NCBI RefSeq assembly: GCF_013177635.1 | Contig: NZ_CP030944.1 | Location: forward strand, 682,001-746,000 | Direction of reading: 5' to 3' | DNA from: Arcobacter aquimarinus | Lineage (GTDB): Bacteria > Campylobacterota > Campylobacteria > Campylobacterales > Arcobacteraceae | Length of the DNA stretch: 64,000 nucleotides | Translations under genes and position numbers: made by a program | Notes under the pieces: generated by a model | What the model was told of the DNA's origin: nothing | Databases searched by the model: none | The model's input: the letters and a program-made list of their open reading frames with translations, nothing else | Shown here: one piece after another, positions 45,546 to 56,800 of the stretch | How the letters are laid out: every line of letters begins with the position of its first letter | Position numbering within the stretch: position 1 is the stretch's first letter

Positions 45546-46643
45546 ATGCAACAAAATGAATTTAATAAAAAGATTATTTTAGTAATAGATGACACACCTG
45601 ATAATCTTTTTTTAGTTACTAATTTACTAAAAGATTTATATACCGTAAAAGTAGCAAATAGTGGAGAAAAAGCTCTACAATTTTTAAATGAAACTCTTAT
45701 TGCTCCTGATTTAATCCTTCTTGATATTATGATGCCTGTTTTAAATGGTTATGATGTTTTAAAAAAAATCAAAGAAAATCCAAAGTTACAAAATATTCCT
45801 GTTGTTTTTTTAACAGCAAAGAGTTCAGTAGAAGATGAAAAATTAGGTTTTGATTTAGGAGCAAATGATTATATTACTAAACCTATTTCTCCTCCTATTT
45901 TATTAGCAAGAGTAAAAACACAATTAGAAAATAAAGCTATTTCTGATTTTCTAAGGGATAAAAATGAATTTTTAGAAAAAGAGATAGAAAAAAGAACAAA
46001 AGATGTCGTTGCTATTCAAAATGTAACTATTTTTGCTATGGCATCATTAGCAGAAACAAGAGATAATGAAACAGGTAATCACATCAAAAGAACAAGTACT
46101 TATGTAAAAATGCTTGCCAAAAAATTACAAAATCATCCAAAATTTAAAGCTTATCTTACTGATGAAATGATAGATACTTTATATAAATCAGCACCATTAC
46201 ATGATATAGGAAAAATTGGAATACCTGATCATATTTTATTAAAGCCTGGAAAATTAACTCCTGAAGAGTTTGAGATTATGAAAACTCACACAACTTTAGG
46301 AAAAGAAGCTATTGAACACGCTGAAAAAGAGTTAGGTTATGAAGTTGATTTTTTAAAAACAGCAAAAGAAATAGCTTATTCTCATCAAGAAAAATATGAT
46401 GGTTCTGGTTATCCTTTAGGATTAAAAGGTGATGAAATACCAATTAGTGCAAGATTAATGAGTATTGCTGATGTTTATGATGCTTTAAGAAGTAAAAGAA
46501 TTTATAAAAATAGTCTAAATTTAGAAACGACATTAAAGATTATGAAAGAGGGAAGAGGTTCTCATTTTGATCCTGATATGTTAGATGCATTTTTAGAAAT
46601 ATATGATGAAATTGAGGTTGTTGCTAGTAATTTTGTGGATTAA
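45546..46643 (+). CDS. Response regulator with HD-GYP phosphodiesterase domain
   Basis: A 365 aa RpfG-like protein: receiver domain (residues 8-130, phosphorylated Asp60 in LILLDIMMP), a linker helix, then HD-GYP (about 160-350) with HDIGKIGIPD, HQEKYDGSGYP and the metal ligands of HIKRTSTY. It should degrade cyclic-di-GMP when switched on. It lies 14 bases before a giant hybrid kinase whose HPt domain could phosphorylate it, so it is probably the output of that phosphorelay. Confidence 0.94.
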   Translation: MQQNEFNKKIILVIDDTPDNLFLVTNLLKDLYTVKVANSGEKALQFLNETLIAPDLILLDIMMPVLNGYDVLKKIKENPKLQNIPVVFLTAKSSVEDEKLGFDLGANDYITKPISPPILLARVKTQLENKAISDFLRDKNEFLEKEIEKRTKDVVAIQNVTIFAMASLAETRDNETGNHIKRTSTYVKMLAKKLQNHPKFKAYLTDEMIDTLYKSAPLHDIGKIGIPDHILLKPGKLTPEEFEIMKTHTTLGKEAIEHAEKELGYEVDFLKTAKEIAYSHQEKYDGSGYPLGLKGDEIPISARLMSIADVYDALRSKRIYKNSLNLETTLKIMKEGRGSHFDPDMLDAFLEIYDEIEVVASNFVD

Positions 46644-46657
46644 AAAAAGGATTTATT

Positions 46658-49600
46658 TTGAAAAAAATTATAATTTACTTACTAATACTACCTATTTTTT
46701 TAGTTGCAGATTTTAAACAAAAACTAACTTCTGAAGAAAAAAAGTGGCTTGAAAATAAAGAATTTATAATAGTTGGAGCAATGGATAATTGGGCTCCTAT
46801 AAATTTTGTTAATTATAATAAAGAAGCTTCAGGAATAGGCTCTTCTTTGATTGAGTTATTAAATAAAAAACTTGATAATAAACTAAAAATAGAATCTTCA
46901 AATTGGAATAATATTTATGAAAAAGCAAAAAATGCTAAAATAGATTTAATTTTAGATATAACTCCAAAAAAAGATAGAGAAGAGTTTTTCTTTTTTTCAA
47001 AACCTTATTTGGAAATTCCTCATGTTATAGTTTCAAAAAGTGAGCAAAAATCTTTTAAATCTTTGGAAGATTTAAAAGGTAAAATAGTTGCTTTAGAAGA
47101 GGGTGTTGGAACAGTTAATGATTTAAAAAATAATCATCCACAAATAGTTATAAAAACTTTTGAAAATACTACTTTAGCTTTAGATGCAGTTTCAAGAGGT
47201 TTAGCTGATGCTTATATTGGAAATAGAGCTGTTGTAACATATAAATTATCAACTGAATTAATAAATAATTTAAAAATTGACTCAATTGATACTACAAGAA
47301 TAGCTTCTTTATTGACTATAGGTGTACCAAAAAATTATCCAATTTTATACTCTATTATTCAAAAAGCTATAGATGAAATAACTCCTCAAGAGTTCAATAA
47401 AATATACAAAAAATGGTCAAATGAAGATTGGATAGAATTAAAATTAACAAGTCAAGAAAAAGAGTGGCTTAAGAATAATCCTATTATAAAATTTGCAGCA
47501 GATCCTAATTATATGCCTTATGAATCTTTTGATTCAAATGGTAATTATGTGGGATTTATTTCAACTTATTTAACTTCTTTAGAAGAGACTTTAGGAATTA
47601 AATTTGACATTATCAAAACAGACTCTTGGCAAGAGACTTTAGAGTATGCAAGAACTAATAAAATTGATATGTTTACAAATTACATGGAAGCAGAAGAGTT
47701 TGAAAAAACTCATATAACAAAACCTTTAGATATAAAAAGTCCAATAGTTGTGGTTGGGAAAAAAGATATAAATAAAGAGTTTATTATTTCAATTGAACAG
47801 TTAAAAAATAAAAAAATAGCTATAATAAAAGATTATTTTTATTTGAATGAAATATATAAACAATTCCCAAATTTTAATTATATTGAAGTTGAAAATGCTT
47901 CTATAGCTTTGAATGGAGTCTCTTTAGGACTTTATGATGTTGCACTTTGCTCTTTACCTGTAGCTACTTATAATATTTCTCAATTAGGATTATCAAATTT
48001 AGAAATAGTTGGAAAAACTGATACTTTTATGCAGTTAGGTTTTTCAATAAAAAAAGATTATGAAATTTTTTCTAAAATTATAGAAAAAGTTTTAGTTCAA
48101 TATAAAAATGAAGATTTTAATAAAATTATAAAAGATTGGCAAAAAGTAACAAAAGATTCTGATTTAGATTGGAATTTTATTGTAAAAATCTTGTTTTTAA
48201 TTATTTTAATACTAATTTTTTTATTACTTTGGAACTATCAACTTAAAAGAAAAGTTGCAAAAAAGACCTATGAACTCTCTAAATTATTGAAATTCTTTGA
48301 TGAAAATGTAATAGCTTCAAAAACAGATTTACAAGGAAATATTACTTATGTAAGTGAAGCATTTTGTAATATAAGTGGATATAAAAAAGAGTTTTTATTA
48401 GGAAAAAATCATAGAATAAACAAACATAGTGATAATCCAAAATATATTTTTGAGCAAATGTGGTCTGAAATAACTCAAGGAAAACTTTGGAGAGGAAGAA
48501 TAAAAAATAGAAGAAAAGATGGAAGTTATTATTGGGTTGATAGTTTAATTGAACAAGAAAAAGATTTTAATGGAAAAGTTATAGGTTATGTATCAATAAG
48601 ACATGACGTAACAGCTCAAGTTGAACTTGAAGATTTAAGTAAAAATCTTGAAAATATTGTAAGAGAAAGAACAAATGAATTATATGAACTTCACAGAAAA
48701 CAAAAAGCTATTTTTGATACTGTAACTATTGGAATTCTTTTATTAAAAGATAGAAAAATTTTAGAGTTAAATAATCAAATTTGTTTAAATTTTGGTTATG
48801 AATATGATGAACTTTTAAATCAATGTACAAGAATATTTTATAAAAATGAAGATGATTTTAATTATGTATCACAAGAATATGAATTATTAAAAAGTGGTGA
48901 AATTGCAACTTGGGAACAACTTTTTGTAAGAAAAAATTTATCAACTTTTTGGGCTAGAGTAAGTATGCAAGCTATTGATTTTAAAGATTCTTCAAAAGGG
49001 ATAGTTGCAATCATAAATGATATTACTTTAGAAAAAAAAGCTATAGAGGATATAAAAAAAGCAAAAGAATTAGCTGAAGAATCGACAAAATCAAAAAGTG
49101 AGTTTTTAGCAAATATGAGTCATGAAATAAGAACTCCAATGAATGCAATAATTGGTATGTCATATCTTGCACTACAAACCTCTTTGGATGAACAGCAAAA
49201 AAACTATATTCAAAAAATTGATACAGCATCAAAAAATCTTTTAGGAATAATCAATGATATTTTAGATTTTTCAAAAATTGAAGCAGGAAAGTTAAATATT
49301 GAAACAATAGAATTTTCTTTAAATGATGTTTTATCAAATGTTTCAAATATTTTTATGTTTCAAATAGAAGAAAAAGGCTTGGAATTGCTTTTTGATATAG
49401 ATATAAATGTTCCTATTTTATTGAAAGGTGATTTATTTAGAATAAATCAGATTTTAATAAATCTTTTAAGTAACGCTATAAAATTTACTTCAAAAGGTGA
49501 AATTATTTTATCTATTAAATTAATTGAAAAAAATAAAAAGAGTGTAAAAATAAAATTTGATGTAAAAGATACAGGAATTGGTTTATCAAAAGAACAACAA

Positions 49601-51277
49601 TCAAAACTTTTTAATTCATTTTCTCAAGCTGATAGTTCAACAACTAGAAAATATGGTGGTTCTGGTTTAGGTTTGGCTATTTGTAAACAAATTGTTGAAT
49701 TGATGAATGGGGAAATAGGTGTAAATAGTGAAATCGGAGTAGGCAGTGATTTTTATTTTGAATTAGAATTAGAATTCCAAGAAGAACAAAAAATAATAGA
49801 AATAAACAAAGAGATAAAAGATTTGAAGGTATTGATAGTTGATGATAATGCTTCTTCAAGAGAGATTTTAGAGAATATAATAAAATCCTTAAAACTTGAA
49901 GTGAAATCTTTATGTTGTGGAAAAGAGTCTATTGTTGAATTAAAAGAAGCATATTTAAATGGTAATCCTTATGATTTAGTTTTAATGGATTGGATGATGC
50001 CTCAAATGGATGGAGTTGATACAATAATAAAAATAAAAGAAGATAAACAAATCAGAAAAACTCCTACTTTTATAATGGTTACAGCTTATAATAAAGATGA
50101 ATTAATTCAAAAGGTAAAAGATGCAAATGTTGTTGGGGTTTTAGAAAAACCAATAAGTCCTTCTTCTTTATATGATTCTTTATTAAAAGCTTTTGGAAAC
50201 AATATCATAATCAATGCCCATGAAAATATGAAAAAAGATGGTTTTAAAGAGATAAAAAATTCACTAAAAGGAAATAAGGCACTTTTAGTTGAAGATAATC
50301 TTCAAAATCAAGAAATAGCAGTTGCATTTTTAGATAACTTAGGTATAAAAACTGTAGTTAGTAATAATGGAAAAGAGGCTTTAGAAATACTTGAAAAAGA
50401 TGATGATTTTGATGTTGTTTTAATGGATTGCCAAATGCCTATAATGGATGGATATGAAGCAACTAAACAAATTAGAAAAATTGAGAAATTTAAAGATTTA
50501 CCAATTATTGCAATGACAGCAAACGCAATGCAAGGAGATAAACAAAAATGTATTGATGCTGGAATGGATGATTATATCTCTAAACCTTTAGATTTTAATA
50601 GATTTTATGAAACTCTTGTCCCTTATGTAAAATCAAATAATATTGAAGAAATTAAGGAAAATAAAACTATTTCAAAATCTATATTAGATTTTGAAATAGA
50701 AGGATTAGATTTAGAACTTGCTTTAAATAGAATGGCTTTAAATGTGGATTTATTGAAAAATCAGTTGAATAGATTTGTAAAATCTCAAAAAAACTTTCAA
50801 CAAAAAATTGATATTTTAGTCAATTCAAATCAACTAGAAGAGTTAGTAAGAGAAATTCATACTTTAAAAAGTTTATGTGGAAATATAGCTGCCACAAAGT
50901 TATTTGATGAAGCAAAAGATTTAGAAGAGTATTTAAATCTTAATGGGGTTAATGATAACGCCTTGAAATTTATAAAAGAACTCTCTTCAACTCTGAAAAC
51001 TTTGGTTTTAAATATAGCTAAACAAATGAATATTTCTATAACAAGAAATGAAGAATTTCTAGTTTCAAATCTTTTAAAAAATGATGAAGAAATAAAAAAA
51101 TTGTTTGAAGAATTGGAAGTTTTACTAAAAGAGTTAGATTCTTCAGCAATCGATAAAATAAATGAGATAAAAATTTTATTAGGAAAAAATAGTATAGAAG
51201 AGATTGAAATTTTAGAAAATTATATAAATAGTTTTGATTTTGATAAAGCAATTGAGTTTTTGAAAAATATAAAATAA
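46658..51277 (+). CDS. BvgS/EvgS-like hybrid sensor kinase
   Basis: A 1539 aa phosphorelay kinase starting with TTG. Signal peptide 1-17; two periplasmic solute-binding domains (SBP_bac_3, about 20-255 and 262-500); membrane helix about 507-525; two PAS domains (about 545-655 and 675-795); HisKA with H822 ([16 protein letters not shown]); HATPase to about 1055; receivers with D1111 and D1257; HPt with H1401. Venus-flytrap domains sense small ligands such as amino acids or nicotinate; the ligand here is unknown. All phospho-acceptors are intact. The HD-GYP regulator upstream is the likely output. Confidence 0.94.
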   Translation: MKKIIIYLLILPIFLVADFKQKLTSEEKKWLENKEFIIVGAMDNWAPINFVNYNKEASGIGSSLIELLNKKLDNKLKIESSNWNNIYEKAKNAKIDLILDITPKKDREEFFFFSKPYLEIPHVIVSKSEQKSFKSLEDLKGKIVALEEGVGTVNDLKNNHPQIVIKTFENTTLALDAVSRGLADAYIGNRAVVTYKLSTELINNLKIDSIDTTRIASLLTIGVPKNYPILYSIIQKAIDEITPQEFNKIYKKWSNEDWIELKLTSQEKEWLKNNPIIKFAADPNYMPYESFDSNGNYVGFISTYLTSLEETLGIKFDIIKTDSWQETLEYARTNKIDMFTNYMEAEEFEKTHITKPLDIKSPIVVVGKKDINKEFIISIEQLKNKKIAIIKDYFYLNEIYKQFPNFNYIEVENASIALNGVSLGLYDVALCSLPVATYNISQLGLSNLEIVGKTDTFMQLGFSIKKDYEIFSKIIEKVLVQYKNEDFNKIIKDWQKVTKDSDLDWNFIVKILFLIILILIFLLLWNYQLKRKVAKKTYELSKLLKFFDENVIASKTDLQGNITYVSEAFCNISGYKKEFLLGKNHRINKHSDNPKYIFEQMWSEITQGKLWRGRIKNRRKDGSYYWVDSLIEQEKDFNGKVIGYVSIRHDVTAQVELEDLSKNLENIVRERTNELYELHRKQKAIFDTVTIGILLLKDRKILELNNQICLNFGYEYDELLNQCTRIFYKNEDDFNYVSQEYELLKSGEIATWEQLFVRKNLSTFWARVSMQAIDFKDSSKGIVAIINDITLEKKAIEDIKKAKELAEESTKSKSEFLANMSHEIRTPMNAIIGMSYLALQTSLDEQQKNYIQKIDTASKNLLGIINDILDFSKIEAGKLNIETIEFSLNDVLSNVSNIFMFQIEEKGLELLFDIDINVPILLKGDLFRINQILINLLSNAIKFTSKGEIILSIKLIEKNKKSVKIKFDVKDTGIGLSKEQQSKLFNSFSQADSSTTRKYGGSGLGLAICKQIVELMNGEIGVNSEIGVGSDFYFELELEFQEEQKIIEINKEIKDLKVLIVDDNASSREILENIIKSLKLEVKSLCCGKESIVELKEAYLNGNPYDLVLMDWMMPQMDGVDTIIKIKEDKQIRKTPTFIMVTAYNKDELIQKVKDANVVGVLEKPISPSSLYDSLLKAFGNNIIINAHENMKKDGFKEIKNSLKGNKALLVEDNLQNQEIAVAFLDNLGIKTVVSNNGKEALEILEKDDDFDVVLMDCQMPIMDGYEATKQIRKIEKFKDLPIIAMTANAMQGDKQKCIDAGMDDYISKPLDFNRFYETLVPYVKSNNIEEIKENKTISKSILDFEIEGLDLELALNRMALNVDLLKNQLNRFVKSQKNFQQKIDILVNSNQLEELVREIHTLKSLCGNIAATKLFDEAKDLEEYLNLNGVNDNALKFIKELSSTLKTLVLNIAKQMNISITRNEEFLVSNLLKNDEEIKKLFEELEVLLKELDSSAIDKINEIKILLGKNSIEEIEILENYINSFDFDKAIEFLKNIK

Positions 51278-51299
51278 GAGAAAAAAAGTTCACTATTAT

Positions 51300-52010
51300 T
51301 TATGATTTTAAAATATACCCAAGATTTACAATATTTTCTAGATTTAAATTTGAAGCTTTCTTTTTAAGTCTAGATACAGTATCCCTAATAGTTGAATCAG
51401 ATATATCTTTATTTGTCCAGACTTCTTCTTTTAAAATTTCATATGAAAGATTTTGATTTATGTTTTTACAAAATACATATAATAAATTAGTTTCATTTTT
51501 TGTGAGATTTATAGGAATACTATTAACATAAAATGTTTTATTTAGAAAATCAAATTTTTGTCCAAAACCTAGAGATATGACATTTTGTTGTAAATTTATA
51601 TTCTCTTTCAAAAGACTAGATTTAACTTCTTTTAATTTACTCAAGGTTAATAAAAGTGACGATTGTACTTCATTTACACTAAATGGTTTGACAATATATC
51701 CAAAACAGTTAGTATTAATAGCTTCAATCATAGTTTCTTTATCACAGTATGCAGTTGTAAATATAATAGGTAAAAAATAGTGTTTATTTAAAATTTTTGC
51801 ACAGTTTATTCCATCAATTGAACCACTAATATTTATATCCATAAAAATCAAATCTATCTCTTGTTTTTTTATCTCTTCTAGTGCTTCTTCAAAATTTTCA
51901 GCTGTAAAAATATTTTCAAATTCAAGTGAGTATAAAATATTCTTTAAATACTCTGTTGCAATTATTTCATCTTCAACAATCAAAATATTAACATCTTTAT
52001 TTAGTATCAT
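51300..52010 (-). CDS. Response regulator, receiver plus winged helix
   Basis: A 236 aa regulator: receiver (residues 8-125, Asp58 in FMDINISGSIDG), a helical linker and an OmpR-type winged helix (about 150-235, LTKNETNLLYVFCKNIN ... SDSTIRDTVSRLKKKASNLNLENIVNLGYIL). It lies eight bases after its kinase. The kinase gene is divergent from the TPS adhesin gene, and the shared region holds a direct repeat of the kind OmpR/PhoB regulators bind. Confidence 0.92.
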   Translation of the reverse strand: MILNKDVNILIVEDEIIATEYLKNILYSLEFENIFTAENFEEALEEIKKQEIDLIFMDINISGSIDGINCAKILNKHYFLPIIFTTAYCDKETMIEAINTNCFGYIVKPFSVNEVQSSLLLTLSKLKEVKSSLLKENINLQQNVISLGFGQKFDFLNKTFYVNSIPINLTKNETNLLYVFCKNINQNLSYEILKEEVWTNKDISDSTIRDTVSRLKKKASNLNLENIVNLGYILKS

Positions 52011-52018
52011 CTTTTATC

Positions 52019-53797
52019 CTATTCTTCAAATTCTAATTCAAATTTTGTACCATTTTCAAAACTAAAATCATATTTACTATTTGGAAGTTTTTTACAAAAC
52101 TGGTTAATAAGTTTTAATCCTAAACCAGTAGGATTTTCTTTATTAAATCCTTTTCCATTGTCTTTAATAACTATACATATTTTGTTTGAAATATTTTTAT
52201 TTACATAAATTTCAATTAATAAATTTTTTATCTTTTTATTATGTTTTAATGCATTTGACAATACTTCATTTATAATAATTCCCAAAGAAGTGGCAACATC
52301 ATATTTCACATTTATCTGTTTTATATCAATTTTGATTTTAGAGATATTATATCCAAGCGAAATATTTGAAATAATTTTTTCAAGATATATTTTAAGATTT
52401 ATATTTTCTAAATTATTAGATTGATGAAGAAATTCGTGAATCATTGCCATAGATTCAATCCTATGAATAAGTAAAGATATATTTTCTTTTGAAAAATCCT
52501 CTTTTTTTTGCTCAATCCATAGCATTCCTATTAACATATGAAAGTTATTTTTTACTCTATGATGTAATTCCTTTAAGAGTAATTCTCTTTCTTGTAAAAT
52601 AACATTTAATTCTTTAGTTCTAGTATTTACTTCTTCTTCCAAATAATTTTGAACTTTTTCTTTTGCTAAAAGATATCTATTTGCTAAAAGATAAGAAAAA
52701 AAGAGCATTTCAATGACAATACCCACTATAAAACCATATCGTGTAAGATAGGAATATTCTAAAACACCAATAATCATAAGAGTTAACAATACTATAGATA
52801 CAAGATAGATAACCATTGCAAGGGTATAGTATTTTGATTGTTTATGCCCTTTAAAATATACAATGGCTGATACTACTATTAATAATACACAAATAAGTCC
52901 TAAATAGTTGTTAATATATTTATTCCATGGTTGATAAGAAAAAAGTAGCAATATTCCAAGGATAAAAAACGGAGCGCTTAAAAACACTAAAACTTTATCA
53001 AATTTTGGGAGATATTTTTTGGTTTCTAAATATTCCTTTGAAAGTAAAATCATGAAACCTATACAAAAAGCAGCACTTAGATGTAAATCATACATATATT
53101 TTTGTAAATCTATAAAAACTAATAAACCAGTGATATTTGAAATATAGATAAATAAAAAAACACTGTATCCTAAATAATATAAATAGATTTTTTCTTTGGT
53201 TTTTGTGTATAGAAAAAGGGTAAAAAATATCAGAACAAAAATGACTCCCAAGACAAAGGTAAAAAGGGTATTTATCCCAATGCTTTGGCGAGCATAAAAA
53301 TAATCTTTTTCAAAAACTTCAACTTTTCCAAAATAGGCATATTTCCCTTCTAATTCTAAATAGATTGTTTTAATCTGCTCTTTTGGTAAATCTATATTAA
53401 AAGCTAGAATATTTGACTTTACTTCTCTTTGGTCAATCAAAGTGAATAAAGAATTAGTGAGTTGTTCTATTTTCTCATCTTTTTCATAATACAAATTAGC
53501 TTTTTCATAAAAATGCTCATTTAAAGTTAAAATAAAATTCTCAAAATTTGTACTGTTTTTTAAATCAAATTTGAACCAAATAGAACCTTTATGAAAACCT
53601 AAATTAAAGTTATTTTTTGTGTTTTCTTTGAACTCTTGATTTACTATTTCATTTATAGATAAATTTGAACTTTCATCTTTTAAATAATTCATCTCAAATT
53701 TATTATAAGGATTTGCTTGATTTATCACAAAAATATCTGCAAATAATGAAGTAGAAAAGATAAAAAAAAGAATTGGAATTAGTATGTTTTTTTTCAT
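52019..53797 (-). CDS. 7TMR-DISM sensor histidine kinase
   Basis: A 592 aa kinase with a signal peptide, a periplasmic 7TMR-DISM extracellular domain (about residues 30-165), seven membrane helices (about 180-370), a coiled-coil linker and a HisKA_2-type kinase core. The phospho-acceptor box is LLKELHHRVKNNFHMLIGML, and the HATPase carries NEVLSNALKH and DNGKGF. 7TMR-DISM extracellular domains are thought to bind carbohydrates or similar ligands. It is transcribed away from the adhesin gene. Confidence 0.93.
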   Translation of the reverse strand: MKKNILIPILFFIFSTSLFADIFVINQANPYNKFEMNYLKDESSNLSINEIVNQEFKENTKNNFNLGFHKGSIWFKFDLKNSTNFENFILTLNEHFYEKANLYYEKDEKIEQLTNSLFTLIDQREVKSNILAFNIDLPKEQIKTIYLELEGKYAYFGKVEVFEKDYFYARQSIGINTLFTFVLGVIFVLIFFTLFLYTKTKEKIYLYYLGYSVFLFIYISNITGLLVFIDLQKYMYDLHLSAAFCIGFMILLSKEYLETKKYLPKFDKVLVFLSAPFFILGILLLFSYQPWNKYINNYLGLICVLLIVVSAIVYFKGHKQSKYYTLAMVIYLVSIVLLTLMIIGVLEYSYLTRYGFIVGIVIEMLFFSYLLANRYLLAKEKVQNYLEEEVNTRTKELNVILQERELLLKELHHRVKNNFHMLIGMLWIEQKKEDFSKENISLLIHRIESMAMIHEFLHQSNNLENINLKIYLEKIISNISLGYNISKIKIDIKQINVKYDVATSLGIIINEVLSNALKHNKKIKNLLIEIYVNKNISNKICIVIKDNGKGFNKENPTGLGLKLINQFCKKLPNSKYDFSFENGTKFELEFEE

Positions 53798-53828
53798 ATA
53801 TTCATTATATCAAAATTATTTTTCAATT

Positions 53829-53847
53829 TTCCGTCAGAATTCCGTCA
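53829..53847. promoter_or_regulatory. Pho-box-like direct repeat before the adhesin gene
   Basis: TTCCGTCA occurs twice, at 53829-53836 and 53840-53847, an 11-base period. It is GC-rich against its surroundings and similar in layout to the PhoB box (CTGTCAT-N4-CTGTCAT). It lies between the divergent kinase and adhesin genes, 46 bases before the adhesin start. Confidence 0.6.
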
Positions 53848-53892
53848 TTGATTTGTTAGTATTGAAAAAAATTTATAGGGGGAAGAATATAA

Positions 53893-56800
53893 ATGAATAG
53901 GTTAATCGACTTTAGTTCAAGATTTCGTATTTTAAAAGGTGGAAAAATATCACTTGTTGTTTCTGCATTTTTAGGAAGCACAATTATCGCAAATGCAGCT
54001 CCTAGTGGTGGAGTTGTGACAAGTGGAAATGCAACTATTTCTCAAAGTGGAAATGTAACAAATATAAATCAAAGTAGTGGAAAAGCTAGTATCAACTGGA
54101 ATGATTTTTCTGTTAAAGCAAATGAAATAGTAAATTTTAATCAACCAAATGTAAACTCTATTACATTAAATAGAGTAGTAGGAAATGAAAAATCAGTTAT
54201 TGATGGAGCATTAAATGCAAATGGTCAAGTTTGGATTCTAAACTCAAATGGTATTTTATTTGGTAAAAATGCAAGTATCAATACAGCGGGTTTACTTGCA
54301 ACTACAGGTGAACTTAGTGATGCTGATTTTCAAAATGGAAACTATGATTTTAAAAACTCTTCTTCAAATTCTGTTATAAACTTAGGAACAATAAAAGTAA
54401 ATAACTCTTCTTATGTAATTTTAGCTGGAAAAGAAGTGCAAAACGGTGGAAATATTGAAGCTGTAAAAGGAAAAGTTCATTTAGTAGGAGCTGATTCATA
54501 CTCTGTGAACCTAAATGGAAACTCTTTAGTAAACTTAAAAGTAAATAAAGGGGTTTTAGATGCGATGGTTTCTAACTCTGGAAATATCCTAGCAAACGGT
54601 GGAGAGATATTTCTTACTACAAATGCAGTTGATGAACTATTAAAAGGTATGGTTAATAACACTGGAATTATTGAAGCAAACTCACTTGATGGGATACTTG
54701 GAAAAGTTGAACTGTTTGCTCATGGTGGGGAAGCTCAAGTTGGTGGTACTATTGAAGCTATTGATGGATTTGTTGAAACATCTGGTAAAGATTTTACTAT
54801 TGAAAGTACAACAAAAGTAAAAGCCGACAAATGGTTAATTGACCCAACGAATATCAACATAGTTGATGCAACTTCATTTGAGACAGCATTAAATGGTGGA
54901 ACAGATGTTACTATTCAAACAGATGCAGCAGGAAGTGAAGATGGTGATATAAATATAAATGATGAGATAGAGTGGAGTACAGTAAGAACACTTACATTAA
55001 TGGCTCATAATAATATTAATATAAACTCTTCTATAACAGCTACACAGGGACGATTAGGGTTACTTTATGGTTTTGCTACACCTGATGGTGGAACAAGTGA
55101 TTATTATATCAATGCAAAAGTAAACTTAAGTGCAGGAAATAATTTTGCAACAATGAAAGGTTCAGTAGGAGATTTAAACTTATGGACAGTTATTACACAT
55201 GACAATCTTGCAACTGCTATTGTAAATGGAGGCTTAGGAGGTAACTATGTACTAGGAAGTGACCTTGATTTGAGTGGTATCGCATGGAATCCAATAGGAA
55301 CAAGCTCCACTAATGCTTTTACAGGAAACTTTGATGGTCTTGGACATGTCATAGATAACTTAAGTATCAACGACAGCAATCTGGCTCCAGCAGGATTATT
55401 TGGATACACGACAGATGCTACTATTAAAAATATAGGATTAAAAAATATAAATATACGGGCAAGAGCAAGAACAGGAGGCTTGGTTGGTCAAGCCAATACC
55501 ACTGTAATTAAAAATGCATTTGCAGAAGGAACTATCATAAGTGATACCAATGATAGAATCGGAGGGTTGGTAGGGTATAGCAACGGATCTAGCATCGATA
55601 ATTCTTATAGCAAAGGCATTATACGAATATTAGATAACAGCAGCCCCTCTCAAGCAGTAGGTGGTTTAGTAGGGTGGAACTATTCTATGAACAGTAAAAT
55701 AAAGAACTCTTATTCTTCAGTCAAAATAGCCCTTGCTACAGACGTTGACTCAAGAACTAATATAGGAGGTTTAGTAGGGAAGAATGATGGAACTATAACC
55801 AATTCATATTATGACAATGAAACAAACACACAGACTATGGCTGACAGTGCCACTTATGGAAAAACAAAAGCAGAGATTGTTTCAGCGCTCTCAAGCCTGG
55901 AGGCGTGGACAGCTGGAGGCGGTGGCGATGGTGCGAGTGTAGAGGGTTATTTAGTTGCTACACCTCTAACACTTCCACAGCTTGTAGCTTTTTATACTTC
56001 AAGTGGTGAGATTTTATTTGCAGGTGGTTTTGGTACAGAAGATAATCCATATACTATTACAAACTGGAATCAACTACAAAATATCAACCATAGCAATATC
56101 TTGACTCAAGGTTACTATTTTTCATTATTAAATGATTTAGGTTCATCTACAGATGGCTACACCACTCAAGTAAAAAATGGAGATATTTTAGCAAATGGTG
56201 GAACAGGATGGACTGCACTTGGAAATGAAAATACAAAATTTACAGGAACTTTTGATGGTCTTGGACATACTATAGATAGTCTGTATATCAATAACTCTTT
56301 AAATTATCAAGGACTTTTTGGATATTTAAGTCAAGGTAGTACTATTTCTAATCTTGGCTTGACAAATGCTAACATTTCTGCTGAGGATTGGGTAGGTTCT
56401 TTAGTAGGTAAAAATGAAGGAACACTTAGAAATACTTATTCTGCTAAAGCAAATGTTACAGGAGATAGTTCAGTAGGTATATTAGTAGGTGATCATTATG
56501 GTTCAATCTATAGTTCGTATTCTTCTGGTGATTTAAAAGCAAGAACTAATGTAGGTGGTATAGCTGGTTATTCAAGAGGGTTAATTCAAGATTCTTATTC
56601 TCTAGCGGATATTACGACTATAGGATCAGCTTCTGATATTGGAGGTATAGTTGGAGAAAATAATGCTAATGGTGGTCAAATAATCAACTCTTATGCTTCA
56701 AATACTATTATAGGAACAGGATCAAATATAGGAGGACTAGTTGGAAATAATGGAGGAAGTATCTCAAACTCATATTACGATAAAACAGTAAACTCTGCAA

